64,000 nt of DNA, taken from positions 1 to 64,000 of the forward strand of contig NZ_PDZB01000002.1 in assembly GCF_002743335.1 (NCBI RefSeq), in the 5' to 3' direction. Position 1 is the stretch's first letter. Every line of letters begins with the position of its first letter. The notes under the pieces were generated by a model that was not told the DNA's origin, made no database searches, and saw nothing but the letters and a program-made list of their open reading frames with translations. A program made the position numbers and the translations under genes. Source of the stretch: Sporosarcina sp. P32b (GTDB lineage: Bacteria; Bacillota; Bacilli; Bacillales_A; Planococcaceae). Positions 41,751 through 51,178 of this stretch are shown in pieces.

Positions 41751-43193
41751 ATGGAGGATTCAATACAAGAAAAGATAAAAAGGAAAGAGTTAAAAGTCGC
41801 CCCAATCATGACTGTGCTATTGATTGGTGGGTTTATCGGATTGTTTAGCGAAACCGCATTAAATATGACGATGAATGACTTGATAAAGGAATTCGCTATT
41901 TCTGCCTCTACAGCGCAGTGGTTAACTACAGGATATTTACTCGTGCTCGGTATTATCATTCCTGTTTCAGGATTACTAATAAAACGTGTTCCAACAAGGA
42001 ATCTTTTTATAACGAGTATGAGTTTTTCTATCGTGGGTGTACTGATTGCAGCGGTTTCCCCGAGTTTCACGATATTGTTAACAGGACGAATTATTCAAGC
42101 AATCGGTACGGGTTTATTAGTGCCATTGTTATTCCATACGGTTCTTATTCTCTTTCCACCATGGAAAAGAGGGACTGCAATGGGTTTAGTAGGCCTTGTG
42201 ATGATGTTTGCGCCTGCTATTGGTCCAATATCTGCTGGATTAATTATTGATTATTTCAATTGGCATATGATATTTTGGATGATTGCACCGATCCTTGTTT
42301 TTGCATTACTATTTGGTATCATTTACTTGCCGAATTTATCTGCTGTTCAGAAGCAAAAGATTGATGTGTTATCCATTATTTTATCTACCATTGGTTTTGG
42401 CGGCATTGTCTTTGGGTTTAGCTATGCAGGCGAAAGTGAAGGATGGTCAAGTCCGATTGTGATTGTAGCGTTTGTAACCGGTTTGACCGCTCTCGTTATT
42501 TATGGTTTTCGTCAATTATCTATTGAAGAACCGATGCTTCATTTGGAAGTGTTTAAGCATCCAATGTTTACGTTAGGCATAATCATTACGTTGTTTGCTA
42601 ACCTCATTATATTCTCTTCCAATATTTTATTGCCTTTATTTATGCAAGCAGGGCTTGGTTTATCTGCTTCGAAAGCAGGTCTGTTACTGTTGCCAGGTGG
42701 TATTTTTAACGGGATTATGTCGATGGTTAGTGGTCGAATTTTTGATCGATATGGTCCGCGCGGCTTAGTAATTGGTGGATTTGCAATGAGTACAGTGGCT
42801 GCATTATTTTTTGCTACGATTTCATCGACAACTAGTTTTTATTTAATTATCATCTTCTTTATGTTATTAATGATGAGCATGTCGATGGTGACGACTCCAT
42901 CTCAAACAAATGGGATTAACTCGCTACAGCTAAACCGCTACCCGGATGGTACGGCGATCGTTAACTCTGCGATACAAACGTCTGGAGCAATAGGTACAGC
43001 GATTGGTATTACTATATTAAACACGTCACAAAATACATTTTTACGAAATATCAGCGACCCCATTACAGCTGCTCATCAAGCGGAAGCCGTCATTTCAGGT
43101 GTACAAAATGCATTTTTATTTGCGACCGTTATATCAATTCTTGGTTTCATCTGTTCATTATTTATTAAGCGAGTCAAAGTGTATAATGGCTGA
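41751..43193 (+). CDS. MFS drug exporter, DHA2 family (second copy)
   Basis: A 480-residue 14-TM exporter related to the gene at 30231: TAQWLTTGYLLVLGIIIPVSG here against TAQWLTTGYLLTLGILVPVSS there, and APAIGPISAGLIID against APAIGPALSGLIVD. The C-terminal TTPSQTNGINSLQ also has a counterpart (MPAQTNGLNELP). GAAGGAAGG precedes the ATG. The two genes are clearly paralogues but differ enough to have separate substrates. Substrate unknown. Confidence 0.9.
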   Translation: MEDSIQEKIKRKELKVAPIMTVLLIGGFIGLFSETALNMTMNDLIKEFAISASTAQWLTTGYLLVLGIIIPVSGLLIKRVPTRNLFITSMSFSIVGVLIAAVSPSFTILLTGRIIQAIGTGLLVPLLFHTVLILFPPWKRGTAMGLVGLVMMFAPAIGPISAGLIIDYFNWHMIFWMIAPILVFALLFGIIYLPNLSAVQKQKIDVLSIILSTIGFGGIVFGFSYAGESEGWSSPIVIVAFVTGLTALVIYGFRQLSIEEPMLHLEVFKHPMFTLGIIITLFANLIIFSSNILLPLFMQAGLGLSASKAGLLLLPGGIFNGIMSMVSGRIFDRYGPRGLVIGGFAMSTVAALFFATISSTTSFYLIIIFFMLLMMSMSMVTTPSQTNGINSLQLNRYPDGTAIVNSAIQTSGAIGTAIGITILNTSQNTFLRNISDPITAAHQAEAVISGVQNAFLFATVISILGFICSLFIKRVKVYNG

Positions 43194-43337
43194 TCAGCTG
43201 ATCTCGTCGTATACTTTCCACTTAGTTTAAAGATAACTGTTAATTCTTACAATAAATTCTCAATACCTATTTCATTCAATACTTTTATATGCTACAATAC
43301 ATATTATATTAGTATGAATTAAAAGGGGATGGGTGTT

Positions 43338-43796
43338 ATGTCAACAACAAACAACACGTTAGTCAAGATTGCGGCTACAGCGAAGTGGGATGAAGGGGTT
43401 CGCTCTACACATACGATCCGCGACTTTGAAGGATTTCCGATGGATGAGCCTGTTCATTTAGGCGGAACAGATACTGGTGCAAATCCACTCGAGTTTATCG
43501 CGGCAGCACTAAATGGCTGTAAAGCAGTGATGATTCCACTAATTGCGAACGAACAAGGCTTTGTTTTTACAGCTATCAATTTTGATACAACGGGTATCGT
43601 AGATTCTCGAGGTTTGATGGGGGAAGAAGGCGTAAAAACGCATTTCCAAAAAGTACGTTTTGTTTGTGAAATCACGACGAATGAATCAGATGCAGCGATC
43701 GAGCAATTGAAAACAGAAGTGGAAAGAAGATGTCCGGTATATAATCTATTTGCCGATGCAGGGATTCCTGTTGAGTCGAAATGGATAAAGAAATAA
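43338..43796 (+). CDS. OsmC family peroxide-detoxifying protein
   Basis: A 152-residue OsmC-type thiol peroxidase that reduces organic hydroperoxides. Peroxidatic Cys lies in ALNGCKAVM (about residue 56) and the second Cys in ERRCPVYNLF (about 130). The fold signature NPLEFIAAALNGC is present. It belongs to the general OsmC/YhfA branch, not the Ohr branch found at 49644. AAAAGGGG touches the ATG at 43329, so the ATG at 43338 is preferred. Terminator follows. Confidence 0.9.
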   Translation: MSTTNNTLVKIAATAKWDEGVRSTHTIRDFEGFPMDEPVHLGGTDTGANPLEFIAAALNGCKAVMIPLIANEQGFVFTAINFDTTGIVDSRGLMGEEGVKTHFQKVRFVCEITTNESDAAIEQLKTEVERRCPVYNLFADAGIPVESKWIKK

Positions 43797-43809
43797 TGAT
43801 GCAAAATTA

Positions 43810-43857
43810 AAACCGTGTGAAACCAAGTTTGTAACTTGATTTCGCACGGTTTTTTTA
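43810..43857. terminator. Bidirectional terminator between OsmC and the nuclease gene
   Basis: AAACCGTGTGAAA pairs with TTTCGCACGGTTT and is followed by T; an inner CAAGTT/AACTTG stem strengthens it. A-rich on the other side, so it can serve both convergent genes. Confidence 0.85.
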
Positions 43858-43885
43858 TTTAACTACTATTTAAAGAGCCCTACTT

Positions 43886-44980
43886 TTATCGTTCGCAAGC
43901 AAATCCGTCTTTATCGCGATCCATTTTAGATTGATAAGCGGGATGACTGCTTGGTACACCGTTAGGATAGGTCTTCCTTAGTTCTGTACAATTTTGAAAA
44001 AATTCTGTGCTTTGAACTGGTGGTGTTGGTTTAGCTGCAGGTGCTGGAGCAGGCGCAGGAACAACTGGTTGTTCTGTTTTTAAAGAGTTAGGTGCTGGTG
44101 TCGCTTTTTGAGGTGCCGGTTCTGCAGGTTTCTCTTTTACTGCCTGTGCGTTAAAGCCTGTGTCCGTTGCATAATCTTCAACTGACCAAATACCCAACTT
44201 CTTTTCTTTCGCTATCGCTTGTGTCTTCTCATACGGATCCACGTATCGAGTATTTGGAGGATAGATGTACGCCACACGGGCTAACCCTTCACTCAACAAG
44301 ATTTTTTGAATGTTTTTTCCGTCTACATAAATATAGGCAAGTAAACGGTTGTATTTATCAAAGCGCTCTCCGACATCGAATTCAATTTCTAGCGTACCGC
44401 TCTCTATTAGCTCTTTATTTCTAGCCTTAGCTTCATCCCCAAACGGTTGCTTACCTAGTCTAGGATGATTAGTTTCAGGCGTGTCGATCAACAAGTATCG
44501 AACGTTTTGCTCCTTGCCGTTATATATAATCTTAATCGTATCACCGTCTATAACTTTTACTAATTCTACAGGGATTCTCGCTGTCGTACCGCTTGTCTCT
44601 GTGGAGTCTTTTAGTTTTTCAGGAGTTACTTTTGAAGAATTGTTTTTTGAAGGTACTACGACTGGAACGGATTTTTCTTCAACTTCTTTAGATATTGTCT
44701 TTTCAGGTTTTTCTATTTCTTCTACAGACTCTTTTTCAGGTGCTTCCTTCTTCGTTTCAACAGGTTCATCCGTAGGTGTCTGTTCTACTGAATCAGCGTT
44801 CTCTTTCTCTGGCTCTATATCATCTGGTGAAATGACTACAGCTACGATGAACATCGCAATACCTACTAAAGCGAGAATGCCAAACTTCCTCTTCGACTTT
44901 TTAAAGATTGCTTTAATAAGTAAGCCGACAGTCCCAATCAAAATAAATAGAAAACCAAATAACGCAAAAAACACAAACAT
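43886..44980 (-). CDS. Thermonuclease-like protein with Excalibur calcium-binding domain
   Basis: A 364-residue membrane-anchored nuclease. Two hydrophobic segments (FVFFALFGFLFILIGTVGLL and FGILALVGIAMFIVAVVI) are followed by a Glu/Lys/Pro-rich linker. The SNase domain (about residues 140-280) has VKVIDGDTI, the catalytic VRYLLIDTPE Arg and Asp, and AYIYVDGKN. A Pro/Ala-rich spacer leads to a C-terminal Excalibur motif with DRDKDGFACE, a predicted Ca2+ site. The start at 44980 (MFVFFALF) has GAGAGTG upstream; the frame is open back to 45064. Similar to Bacillus YncB-type extracellular nucleases, which degrade nucleic acids. Confidence 0.88.
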   Translation of the reverse strand: MFVFFALFGFLFILIGTVGLLIKAIFKKSKRKFGILALVGIAMFIVAVVISPDDIEPEKENADSVEQTPTDEPVETKKEAPEKESVEEIEKPEKTISKEVEEKSVPVVVPSKNNSSKVTPEKLKDSTETSGTTARIPVELVKVIDGDTIKIIYNGKEQNVRYLLIDTPETNHPRLGKQPFGDEAKARNKELIESGTLEIEFDVGERFDKYNRLLAYIYVDGKNIQKILLSEGLARVAYIYPPNTRYVDPYEKTQAIAKEKKLGIWSVEDYATDTGFNAQAVKEKPAEPAPQKATPAPNSLKTEQPVVPAPAPAPAAKPTPPVQSTEFFQNCTELRKTYPNGVPSSHPAYQSKMDRDKDGFACER

Positions 44981-45261
44981 ACTATCACTCTCAATTCGCT
45001 TTAATGACTTAACACTTGCTTCCAATAGTGAGATTATCATATTTATTAAGAAAGATATACACAACTAAATACGTAGTGCGATTAGATCACAACTGGTCAC
45101 GTTAGAAAACGTACTTTCAGTTATGTAAACGTGAACTTACGTAAGGAAGTCTGCGCTACTTGAATACTGCATCGGAATTAGAGAGAGATACATAGAAATA
45201 GAAATGATGTTCGCACGCTCATAAATACATCACCATTGGAAAAAAATCCATTCACCTTAGT

Positions 45262-45296
45262 AAAAAGCAAACAATAACTATTTTTGTTTGCTTTTA
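45262..45296. terminator. Hairpin with T runs on both sides, between divergent genes
   Basis: AAAAGCAAACAA pairs with TTGTTTGCTTTT across about ten bases. It lies between the nuclease and the M28 peptidase genes, which diverge, so it terminates neither. It could be a leader element of the peptidase, whose start is 129 bases downstream, or mark an undetected short transcript. The other bases from 44981 to 45424 hold nothing recognised. Confidence 0.5.
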
Positions 45297-45424
45297 ATAA
45301 CACTAATATACTTCAGAAAAAAGTTTCAATAGATTTAGTCGTGAAATGTGAAAATTTCTATTGCGAAAACTCACTCTATATCGTTTAATGAATTGATTGC
45401 AAAAAATGAAAAGGACTGTGATAT

Positions 45425-47587
45425 ATGAAAAAGATGGTGAGTTACTTAACGTTGTCCATGCTCGTTGCAACGTCACTCGTTGCATGTACGCCTAAAGAAG
45501 ATACTTCCAATGAGAAGAAAGAACCTGTGGAGGATGTAAAGACTGTTCCACTATCAGATGAAAAGGACAAGTACTTGTCTGAAGTAGATGTAGAATATGC
45601 TTTTGAATTTGCTAAAGGAATGGAAGAATATAAAACCAATGAGAAACTGGGCTATCGTACTGCAGGATCAGAAGCGGAACGAAAGACTGGGGAGAAAATT
45701 GGAGAAGAAATGAAGAAAATCGGATTGACCGAAGTGACGAAAGATGCATTTACGGTAGATAGTTGGGAGTTTGAGAAAGCCGATTTAACCTTCACAGATA
45801 CTACTGGTAAAGAACATCTCGCAGTGCTAGGTGGGTATCAAGTGAACTTTGACACGAACGGTGTGAAAGATCTTGAGATAGTCTATGCAGGAAAAGGAAC
45901 TGCGGAAGAATTAGAAGGATTGGATATCGAAGGGAAACTTGTGTTAATTGACATTAATCAACGTGAAGAATGGTGGATTAATTATCCTACGTATCAAGCC
46001 CATGTGAAAGGTGCAGCGGCGGTTATTGCGGTGCAAGAAGCTGGTTATGCCGAAGTTGATCCCGATGCGTTGAATTCACAGGATATTTGCGGACCGGACG
46101 ATGCACCTGCGTTCTCGATGTCTCAGACCGATGCAGGTGAACTGAAAAAGGCACTTGAAGCTAGTGAAAATGACACGCTTACCGTTAAATTTGATGCTAA
46201 ATCTACAGTGAAGATGGATCAGGAAGCATATAATTATTACGGGAAAATTGTCGGAAAAGATCCGGATTCCTATATCCTATTATCTGGCCATTATGATTCG
46301 TATTTCGCCGGGTTCCAAGATGACAATGCAGCAATCGGTTTGATGCTAGGAATCGCTAAAGGTATGATTGACAGCGGCTACCAACCAGAAAAGACCCTGA
46401 TCTTCAATGCGATCGCAGCGGAAGAATGGGGTAAGTCGAATACTCGATACGACTGGTCGACAGGTGCTTACAATCAAATCTTCAATATTCATCCCGAGTG
46501 GGTCGGAAAGACATTTGCGAATATGAACTTCGAACTTCCAGCATTTGAACATACGACACAAGATGAAATCCGCTCGACTTACGAGTTGAATAACTACTTG
46601 ACGGAGTTCGCAAAAGAAGTGCCGCCATTATCCGATGTGTACAAAGATGGAATTTCAGTCGTTTCTCCACTACGTACATGGTCAGATGATTTTTCATTCA
46701 GTATTGCCGGTGTGCCAGCGCTGCGGAATGATTTCCAAGATAGTGAATTTATGCACTCTCATTATCATTCTCAATTCGACAGTGAAGAGGCGTTCAATGC
46801 AGAGGCGCTGAAATTCCATTTAAATCTTTATGGATTATTGACCATGCACTACGATCAAACTGCTGTTGTGCCTTTAGACTTTACGACACGTTTGCAAGCA
46901 ATGAAAGATTTGATCGATGCCGATGCATTTAAACAGGCATCTGTTGCTTCAGGCGATTTGATGAAAGAGATCGATCAGGCCATGTCCAGTGCAGAACAAG
47001 TGAATACAAAAGTCGCTGACGTGAATAAAAAGTATGCCGAAGCACTCAAAAAAGAGGATGCAGACGGAGCGAAGAAGCTGTACGAGGAAAGTCGTGAGTT
47101 AAATAGCGACTTGTTGGCTGCTTATAAATACGCGGAAGACCAATTCGTGCGATTGACGTGGGAAGATGAACCGATTTTCCCTCATGAACATGCGCAAAAT
47201 AACGTGAAAAACTTAGCTGCTTCCATTGAGGCGTTAAAGACAGGTGATATCGCCACACCACTGGACGAGTACTTATACGCAATTGATAACAACTGGTATG
47301 CGTATGACTTCGATCAGGAAGTATTCAACTACTTCACGGACTATGTCATAAAAGCACCGAAAGAGCAGCTTATGTGGGGGGCTGGACGAATCGTCGACCA
47401 TGAAGACCTATTCGACACGATCAAGTCTTTGAAAGCAAAGAAGGAACAAACGAAGCCGGATTTGTCAGTAGAAATCACTACTTTGACAGATGCGCTCGGC
47501 AGACAGAAAGAGCTATTGCAACAAACCGTAACAGAAGAAACAGCTAGCGTGAAAAAACTAGGTGAGCTGTTGAGTGAGCTGAAATAA
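45425..47587 (+). CDS. M28-family zinc metallopeptidase lipoprotein with PA domain
   Basis: A 720-residue surface aminopeptidase-like protein. A signal peptide ends in the lipobox SLVAC (Cys21), so it is a lipoprotein. A protease-associated domain occupies about 110-240 and is inserted before the M28 catalytic part. The latter has the zinc ligands LLSGHYDSYF, GFQDDNAAIG, AIAAEEWG and the C-terminal HSHYHSQFDSEE. A helical C-terminal region of about 200 residues follows, which is unusual for M28. AAGGACTG is a weak ribosome-binding site. Terminator downstream. Likely role: trimming of extracellular peptides. Confidence 0.9.
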   Translation: MKKMVSYLTLSMLVATSLVACTPKEDTSNEKKEPVEDVKTVPLSDEKDKYLSEVDVEYAFEFAKGMEEYKTNEKLGYRTAGSEAERKTGEKIGEEMKKIGLTEVTKDAFTVDSWEFEKADLTFTDTTGKEHLAVLGGYQVNFDTNGVKDLEIVYAGKGTAEELEGLDIEGKLVLIDINQREEWWINYPTYQAHVKGAAAVIAVQEAGYAEVDPDALNSQDICGPDDAPAFSMSQTDAGELKKALEASENDTLTVKFDAKSTVKMDQEAYNYYGKIVGKDPDSYILLSGHYDSYFAGFQDDNAAIGLMLGIAKGMIDSGYQPEKTLIFNAIAAEEWGKSNTRYDWSTGAYNQIFNIHPEWVGKTFANMNFELPAFEHTTQDEIRSTYELNNYLTEFAKEVPPLSDVYKDGISVVSPLRTWSDDFSFSIAGVPALRNDFQDSEFMHSHYHSQFDSEEAFNAEALKFHLNLYGLLTMHYDQTAVVPLDFTTRLQAMKDLIDADAFKQASVASGDLMKEIDQAMSSAEQVNTKVADVNKKYAEALKKEDADGAKKLYEESRELNSDLLAAYKYAEDQFVRLTWEDEPIFPHEHAQNNVKNLAASIEALKTGDIATPLDEYLYAIDNNWYAYDFDQEVFNYFTDYVIKAPKEQLMWGAGRIVDHEDLFDTIKSLKAKKEQTKPDLSVEITTLTDALGRQKELLQQTVTEETASVKKLGELLSELK

Positions 47588-47613
47588 TAAGCCGCTTGAC
47601 ATAGAATTAATGC

Positions 47614-47645
47614 AAAAAAAGCATCGCATATCGCGGTGCTTTTTT
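47614..47645 (+). terminator. Terminator of the M28 peptidase gene
   Basis: AAAAAAGCATCGC pairs with GCGGTGCTTTTTT. A and T runs flank it, so it can work in both directions. Confidence 0.85.
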
Positions 47646-47763
47646 GTTATGTTTCGTTGATTACCGCATCGCTAACATTAATTCTATAGTCCACGCAATG
47701 CTTCATAAACCAACTCTCCTTGCCATAGGATATATTGCACAAAAATCGTCTAGGGGGATGGAA

Positions 47764-49377
47764 ATGAATAAAGGAACCAATGACCAACCAACATATGACT
47801 ATATCGTGGTTGGAACGGGGCCAGCAGGTGCTGCCGTTGCAAGAAAGCTAACTGATGATCACCAAAATTCAATGTTAGTTTTAGAGGCAGGAGATAATAA
47901 CAGTAAGGAACAGCCAATTAGAGATTCTTTGTTTGCTCCACCTTTTATTCTCACTGACGACTTTTTCCCGCAATATTTCTGGCAAGGAAAAAGTGTCCCG
48001 CAAAAAAACGTCAAAAATAGAACATTTGATTGGACAGGTGGGCGAACTTTGGGAGGTGGATCCTCCATTAACAATAACCAATATGTAAGACCGTCGCAGG
48101 TAAATATGAAACGATGGGAAAATCTTTTAGGTCCGCTTTGGTCACCTGAACAAGAAACGTATCAATTTTCGAAACTAGAAACTTACAATGGCCAGACTCA
48201 AAATCCGAATGCTAGAGGATATAACGGACAGTTGGCTATTAGACAGGCTCCTGCTAATCCAACTAGTATGACTGAAAAATTGGTGACAGCAATGGAAAGA
48301 GCCACGGGTTTCACTAGAATTTTAGACTATAATGATCCCAATACACCACTAGGCCCCTTTACAAGATGGCAACTATACCAGACTCCCTATGGTCAACGAG
48401 AAAGTGCTGATACCGCTTTTCTTTCACCGGATGTTATGAATGGAAACGGTGAAGGGGTAAATGGAAGACGGTTACTAGTATCTTATAATTCAACGGTACA
48501 GCGTGTGATTTTTGATAATGAAAAGCGAGCAATTGGTGTGGAGTTTTTAAAAGATGGAAACTGCTATTACGCATATGCTCGTAAAAAAATCATTATATCG
48601 GCGGGAATGAATAGCCCTCAGTTATTAATGCTTTCTGGAATCGGACCAGCTGATATACTGGATAAAGCCGGCATTCCCGTTGTTCATCATAATGCGAATG
48701 TGGGGAAGAACATGACTACGCACCCGGTAAATACAGCGATGTTCACAACGAATACAACTGATAAAGCACTTCCGGAAGCGGATCCATTTGCGCTTTATAC
48801 AGGTGGAGCCTTCCTGCCAGATCCAACACCTGGTGCTGACCCCAATCGACGTGGCGTCCAGCTAATTGGCCAAATCGGGACTGGTGGAATGCTAAGTATC
48901 GTTTTGATTTTATTGGAACCAAAAAGCCAAGGAACTGTCAGAATCCAAAATGCGGATCCATTAAAAATTGTTCTTGCTGATGTAGAGTTTTTGAATAATC
49001 AATCTGACCTGGAAACAATAAAAAACGTTTATAAGGTTTATATTAAAAACATTGTACAAGAACTATCGAAAATTGACTCGCACTACCAACTTGTTACACC
49101 TACACTAGAAACGATTCAAGACGACAGCAAACTGGAAGCGTTCATTAAGGAAAACTTAGGTCCAACACATCATATACAAGGCACACTAAGAATGGCACCA
49201 AATGAAGAAAGTGGTGTTGTGAATGCTACGGGAGAAGTATTCGGTGTGAAAGATTTGATTGTTGCAGATGATTCCATTGCGCCGTTTGTTTCGGACGGCA
49301 ATACATCGGCGCCTGCTTTCTTTATTGGCGCAAATATTGCAGATCAATTAGTAAAGCAGGATGAGGGAAATGCGTAA
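47764..49377 (+). CDS. GMC family FAD-dependent oxidoreductase
   Basis: A 537-residue flavoprotein of the glucose-methanol-choline family, which oxidises alcohols or sugars. The FAD fold is VVGTGPAGAAVARKL (about 16-30); GGRTLGGGSSINNNQYVRP is the GMC signature 1; SAGMNSPQLLMLSGIGP is signature 2. The C-terminal domain has the catalytic-site His in GPTHHIQGTLRM and SDGNTSAPAFFIGANIADQL. AGGGGG is directly before the ATG at 47758, so ATG 47764 is favoured; the frame is open from 47644. Substrate is not predictable. No partner gene. Confidence 0.9.
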   Translation: MNKGTNDQPTYDYIVVGTGPAGAAVARKLTDDHQNSMLVLEAGDNNSKEQPIRDSLFAPPFILTDDFFPQYFWQGKSVPQKNVKNRTFDWTGGRTLGGGSSINNNQYVRPSQVNMKRWENLLGPLWSPEQETYQFSKLETYNGQTQNPNARGYNGQLAIRQAPANPTSMTEKLVTAMERATGFTRILDYNDPNTPLGPFTRWQLYQTPYGQRESADTAFLSPDVMNGNGEGVNGRRLLVSYNSTVQRVIFDNEKRAIGVEFLKDGNCYYAYARKKIIISAGMNSPQLLMLSGIGPADILDKAGIPVVHHNANVGKNMTTHPVNTAMFTTNTTDKALPEADPFALYTGGAFLPDPTPGADPNRRGVQLIGQIGTGGMLSIVLILLEPKSQGTVRIQNADPLKIVLADVEFLNNQSDLETIKNVYKVYIKNIVQELSKIDSHYQLVTPTLETIQDDSKLEAFIKENLGPTHHIQGTLRMAPNEESGVVNATGEVFGVKDLIVADDSIAPFVSDGNTSAPAFFIGANIADQLVKQDEGNA

Positions 49378-49481
49378 AGATAACTCTTTCATTCATATGG
49401 AAATCATATTCTATAGAATGTCACCTTACGTAATGTAACAATATCGGACGAGTTGGTGCAATGAAAATAAATTGTAAAAGA

Positions 49482-49550
49482 AGTATCCGTGCAAAAGAAC
49501 TTATGTGATTGGGTAACAGTCATGAAAGTTCATGCGCGGATATTTTTTTA
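49482..49550 (+). terminator. Long hairpin terminator after the GMC oxidoreductase
   Basis: AGTATCCGTGCAAAAGAACTT pairs imperfectly with AAGTTCATGCGCGGATATTT, followed by T. Arm layout resembles the long hairpins at 51029, 53491 and 63221. Confidence 0.7.
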
Positions 49551-49643
49551 TTTTCTATTCAGAAACAAAATCATTGCAATTACCCAATAGATCGCTTAAG
49601 ATTAAATCGTACACAACGTAAAAAACGAAAAGAGGAATTTTAC

Positions 49644-50063
49644 ATGAAACCACTATACGAAACGACGATTATTAACACAGGCGGACGCGATGGCTCTGTT
49701 TATTCACCCGATAATATATTCAATCTAGATGTAGCGAAACCTGTAGCACTTGGCGGTGTTGTGTCTGGCGCATCGAATCCTGAACAATTGTTTGCGGCTG
49801 GATATAGCGCATGTTTCAACAGTGCACTCGAAATTCAGTTAGATAAAGGCAAAGTAGAGTATGCTAGTAGTGAAGTCATCGCAACTGTGGCACTTTATCC
49901 AGATAAAACGGATGGCGGTGTCAAACTAGGTGCGAAACTTGAAGTGACAATTGAGGGTGTCGATCAAGCGACGGCAGAAGAATATGCAAAGAAAGCACAT
50001 AATTACTGCCCGTATTCTAAAGCACTTAATGGAAATGTAGAAGTTGAAATCACAGTAAAATAA
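49644..50063 (+). CDS. ohr: Organic hydroperoxide resistance protein Ohr
   Basis: A 139-residue thiol-dependent peroxidase that reduces fatty acid and other organic hydroperoxides. Peroxidatic Cys in AAGYSACFNSALE and resolving Cys in HNYCPYSKAL; YETTIINTGGRDGSVYS is the Ohr-specific start. The ATG at 49644 follows GAGGAATTTTAC; the frame is open back to 49509, but that part covers the preceding terminator. It forms a run with the glutathione-peroxidase-like gene and the MarR-type OhrR homologue. Confidence 0.93.
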   Translation: MKPLYETTIINTGGRDGSVYSPDNIFNLDVAKPVALGGVVSGASNPEQLFAAGYSACFNSALEIQLDKGKVEYASSEVIATVALYPDKTDGGVKLGAKLEVTIEGVDQATAEEYAKKAHNYCPYSKALNGNVEVEITVK

Positions 50064-50077
50064 GAGGAGGTATTCAA

Positions 50078-50554
50078 ATGGTATCCGTTTACGATTTTGA
50101 AGTAAAAAAACCGAATGGCGAGATATTGTCTTTGAAAGAGTATGAAGGGAAACCTTTAGTCATCGTCAACACAGCGAGTAAATGCGGCTTTGCTCCACAG
50201 TTCGGTGGTTTACAATCGCTATATGAACAATATAAAGAAGATGGCTTGATGGTACTCGGCTTCCCTTGCGATCAATTCAATGACCAGGAATTTGATAATA
50301 TTGATGAAACGACTGAGTTCTGTCAGCTGAATTATGGTGTTTCATTCCCAATCATGGGAAAAGTAAATGTAAATGGTGATGAAGCCGATCCACTATTTGA
50401 TCACCTCACAACAGAAAAAAGTGGACTGCTGTCGAAAAAAGTCAAATGGAATTTTACAAAGTTTCTAGTAGATCGCAACGGACAAGTCGTGAAACGATAC
50501 GCACCCCAAACGGATCCTGCAAAACTTGCGGAAGATGTGGAAAAGCTATTATGA
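50078..50554 (+). CDS. Glutathione-peroxidase-like thiol peroxidase (BsaA type)
   Basis: A 158-residue peroxidase with a thioredoxin fold. NTASKCGFAPQ holds the peroxidatic Cys (about residue 35), LGFPCDQFNDQE the resolving Cys, and WNFTKFLVDRNG the conserved Trp/Asn. The selenocysteine position of animal enzymes is Cys here, as usual in bacteria; the reductant is probably thioredoxin or bacilliredoxin. GAGGAGG lies just after ohr. The stop overlaps the ohrR start by four bases. Confidence 0.92.
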   Translation: MVSVYDFEVKKPNGEILSLKEYEGKPLVIVNTASKCGFAPQFGGLQSLYEQYKEDGLMVLGFPCDQFNDQEFDNIDETTEFCQLNYGVSFPIMGKVNVNGDEADPLFDHLTTEKSGLLSKKVKWNFTKFLVDRNGQVVKRYAPQTDPAKLAEDVEKLL

Positions 50555-50994
50555 AGAAAGACTTTTCTACGCTGGACAAACAGTTGTGTTTTGCTGTTTA
50601 TGAAACGGCGGGAGAGTTTACTAAGCTATACGCTAATGTCTTGAAACCATTTGGACTTACGTATCCACAATACTTGGTGCTCCTCGCGTTATGGGAGCAG
50701 GACGGAATCACGATGAAAGAGCTTGGCGAACAAGTCGGCCTAGGTACAGGGACGCTCACGCCGATGATTTCCCGTATGCAGGAAAAAGGTTGGCTACGCA
50801 AAGAACGTTCTATAGAAGACGAACGTAAAGTATATGTCACGCTCGAAAAAAAGGCGCAAAACGAAAAAAATACGATTATAGAGCGAGTCAATGAAGAAAT
50901 TCAATTGTGTAATATTGGCTTGTTGGAGTATGAAGAACTGATGGCGAGATTAAACGAATTGCACGGTAAATTGAAAGAGCGCACGAAGCTGTAA
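50551..50994 (+). CDS. ohrR: MarR-family peroxide-sensing repressor, OhrR type
   Basis: A 147-residue MarR-type repressor. KQLCFAVYETAGEFTKLY places a Cys (residue 12) at the reactive position of B. subtilis OhrR (Cys15), whose oxidation by organic hydroperoxides releases DNA. LTYPQYLVLLALWEQDG and GTGTLTPMISRMQEKGWLRK are the family wing and recognition helices. The start ATG at 50551 overlaps the peroxidase stop; the same frame is open back to 50446. As in other ohrR loci, it is expected to repress ohr. Confidence 0.92.
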   Translation: MKKDFSTLDKQLCFAVYETAGEFTKLYANVLKPFGLTYPQYLVLLALWEQDGITMKELGEQVGLGTGTLTPMISRMQEKGWLRKERSIEDERKVYVTLEKKAQNEKNTIIERVNEEIQLCNIGLLEYEELMARLNELHGKLKERTKL

Positions 50995-51028
50995 GCCGTA
51001 TGAACTTGAAGTATACATTTCTTCGAAG

Positions 51029-51096
51029 AGTACCTGTACGAAAACAAACAGGAGTGTTTAGCTATTCCTATTTGTTTTCAGCACAGGTACTTTTTT
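51029..51096 (+). terminator. Long hairpin terminator of the ohr operon
   Basis: AGTACCTGTACGAAAACAAA pairs with TTTGTTTTCAGCACAGGTACT over about 25 positions; the tail is TTTTTT and the loop region is GAGTGTTTAGCTATTC. It belongs to the long-hairpin family described under findings. Confidence 0.85.
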
Positions 51097-51178
51097 AATT
51101 GCTTCAAGTAGTATATAATTAGGTAAATAACTAATTAGACAAACATCTAAATGCTTGAAATGAAAGGAGAAGCTCGAT

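Noticed and set aside
44481..45068. 195-codon plus-strand frame opposite the nuclease gene
   Set aside because: Ser/Thr-rich sequence is the antisense reading of the Glu/Lys-rich linker of the nuclease; the minus-strand frame has clear SNase and Excalibur motifs.
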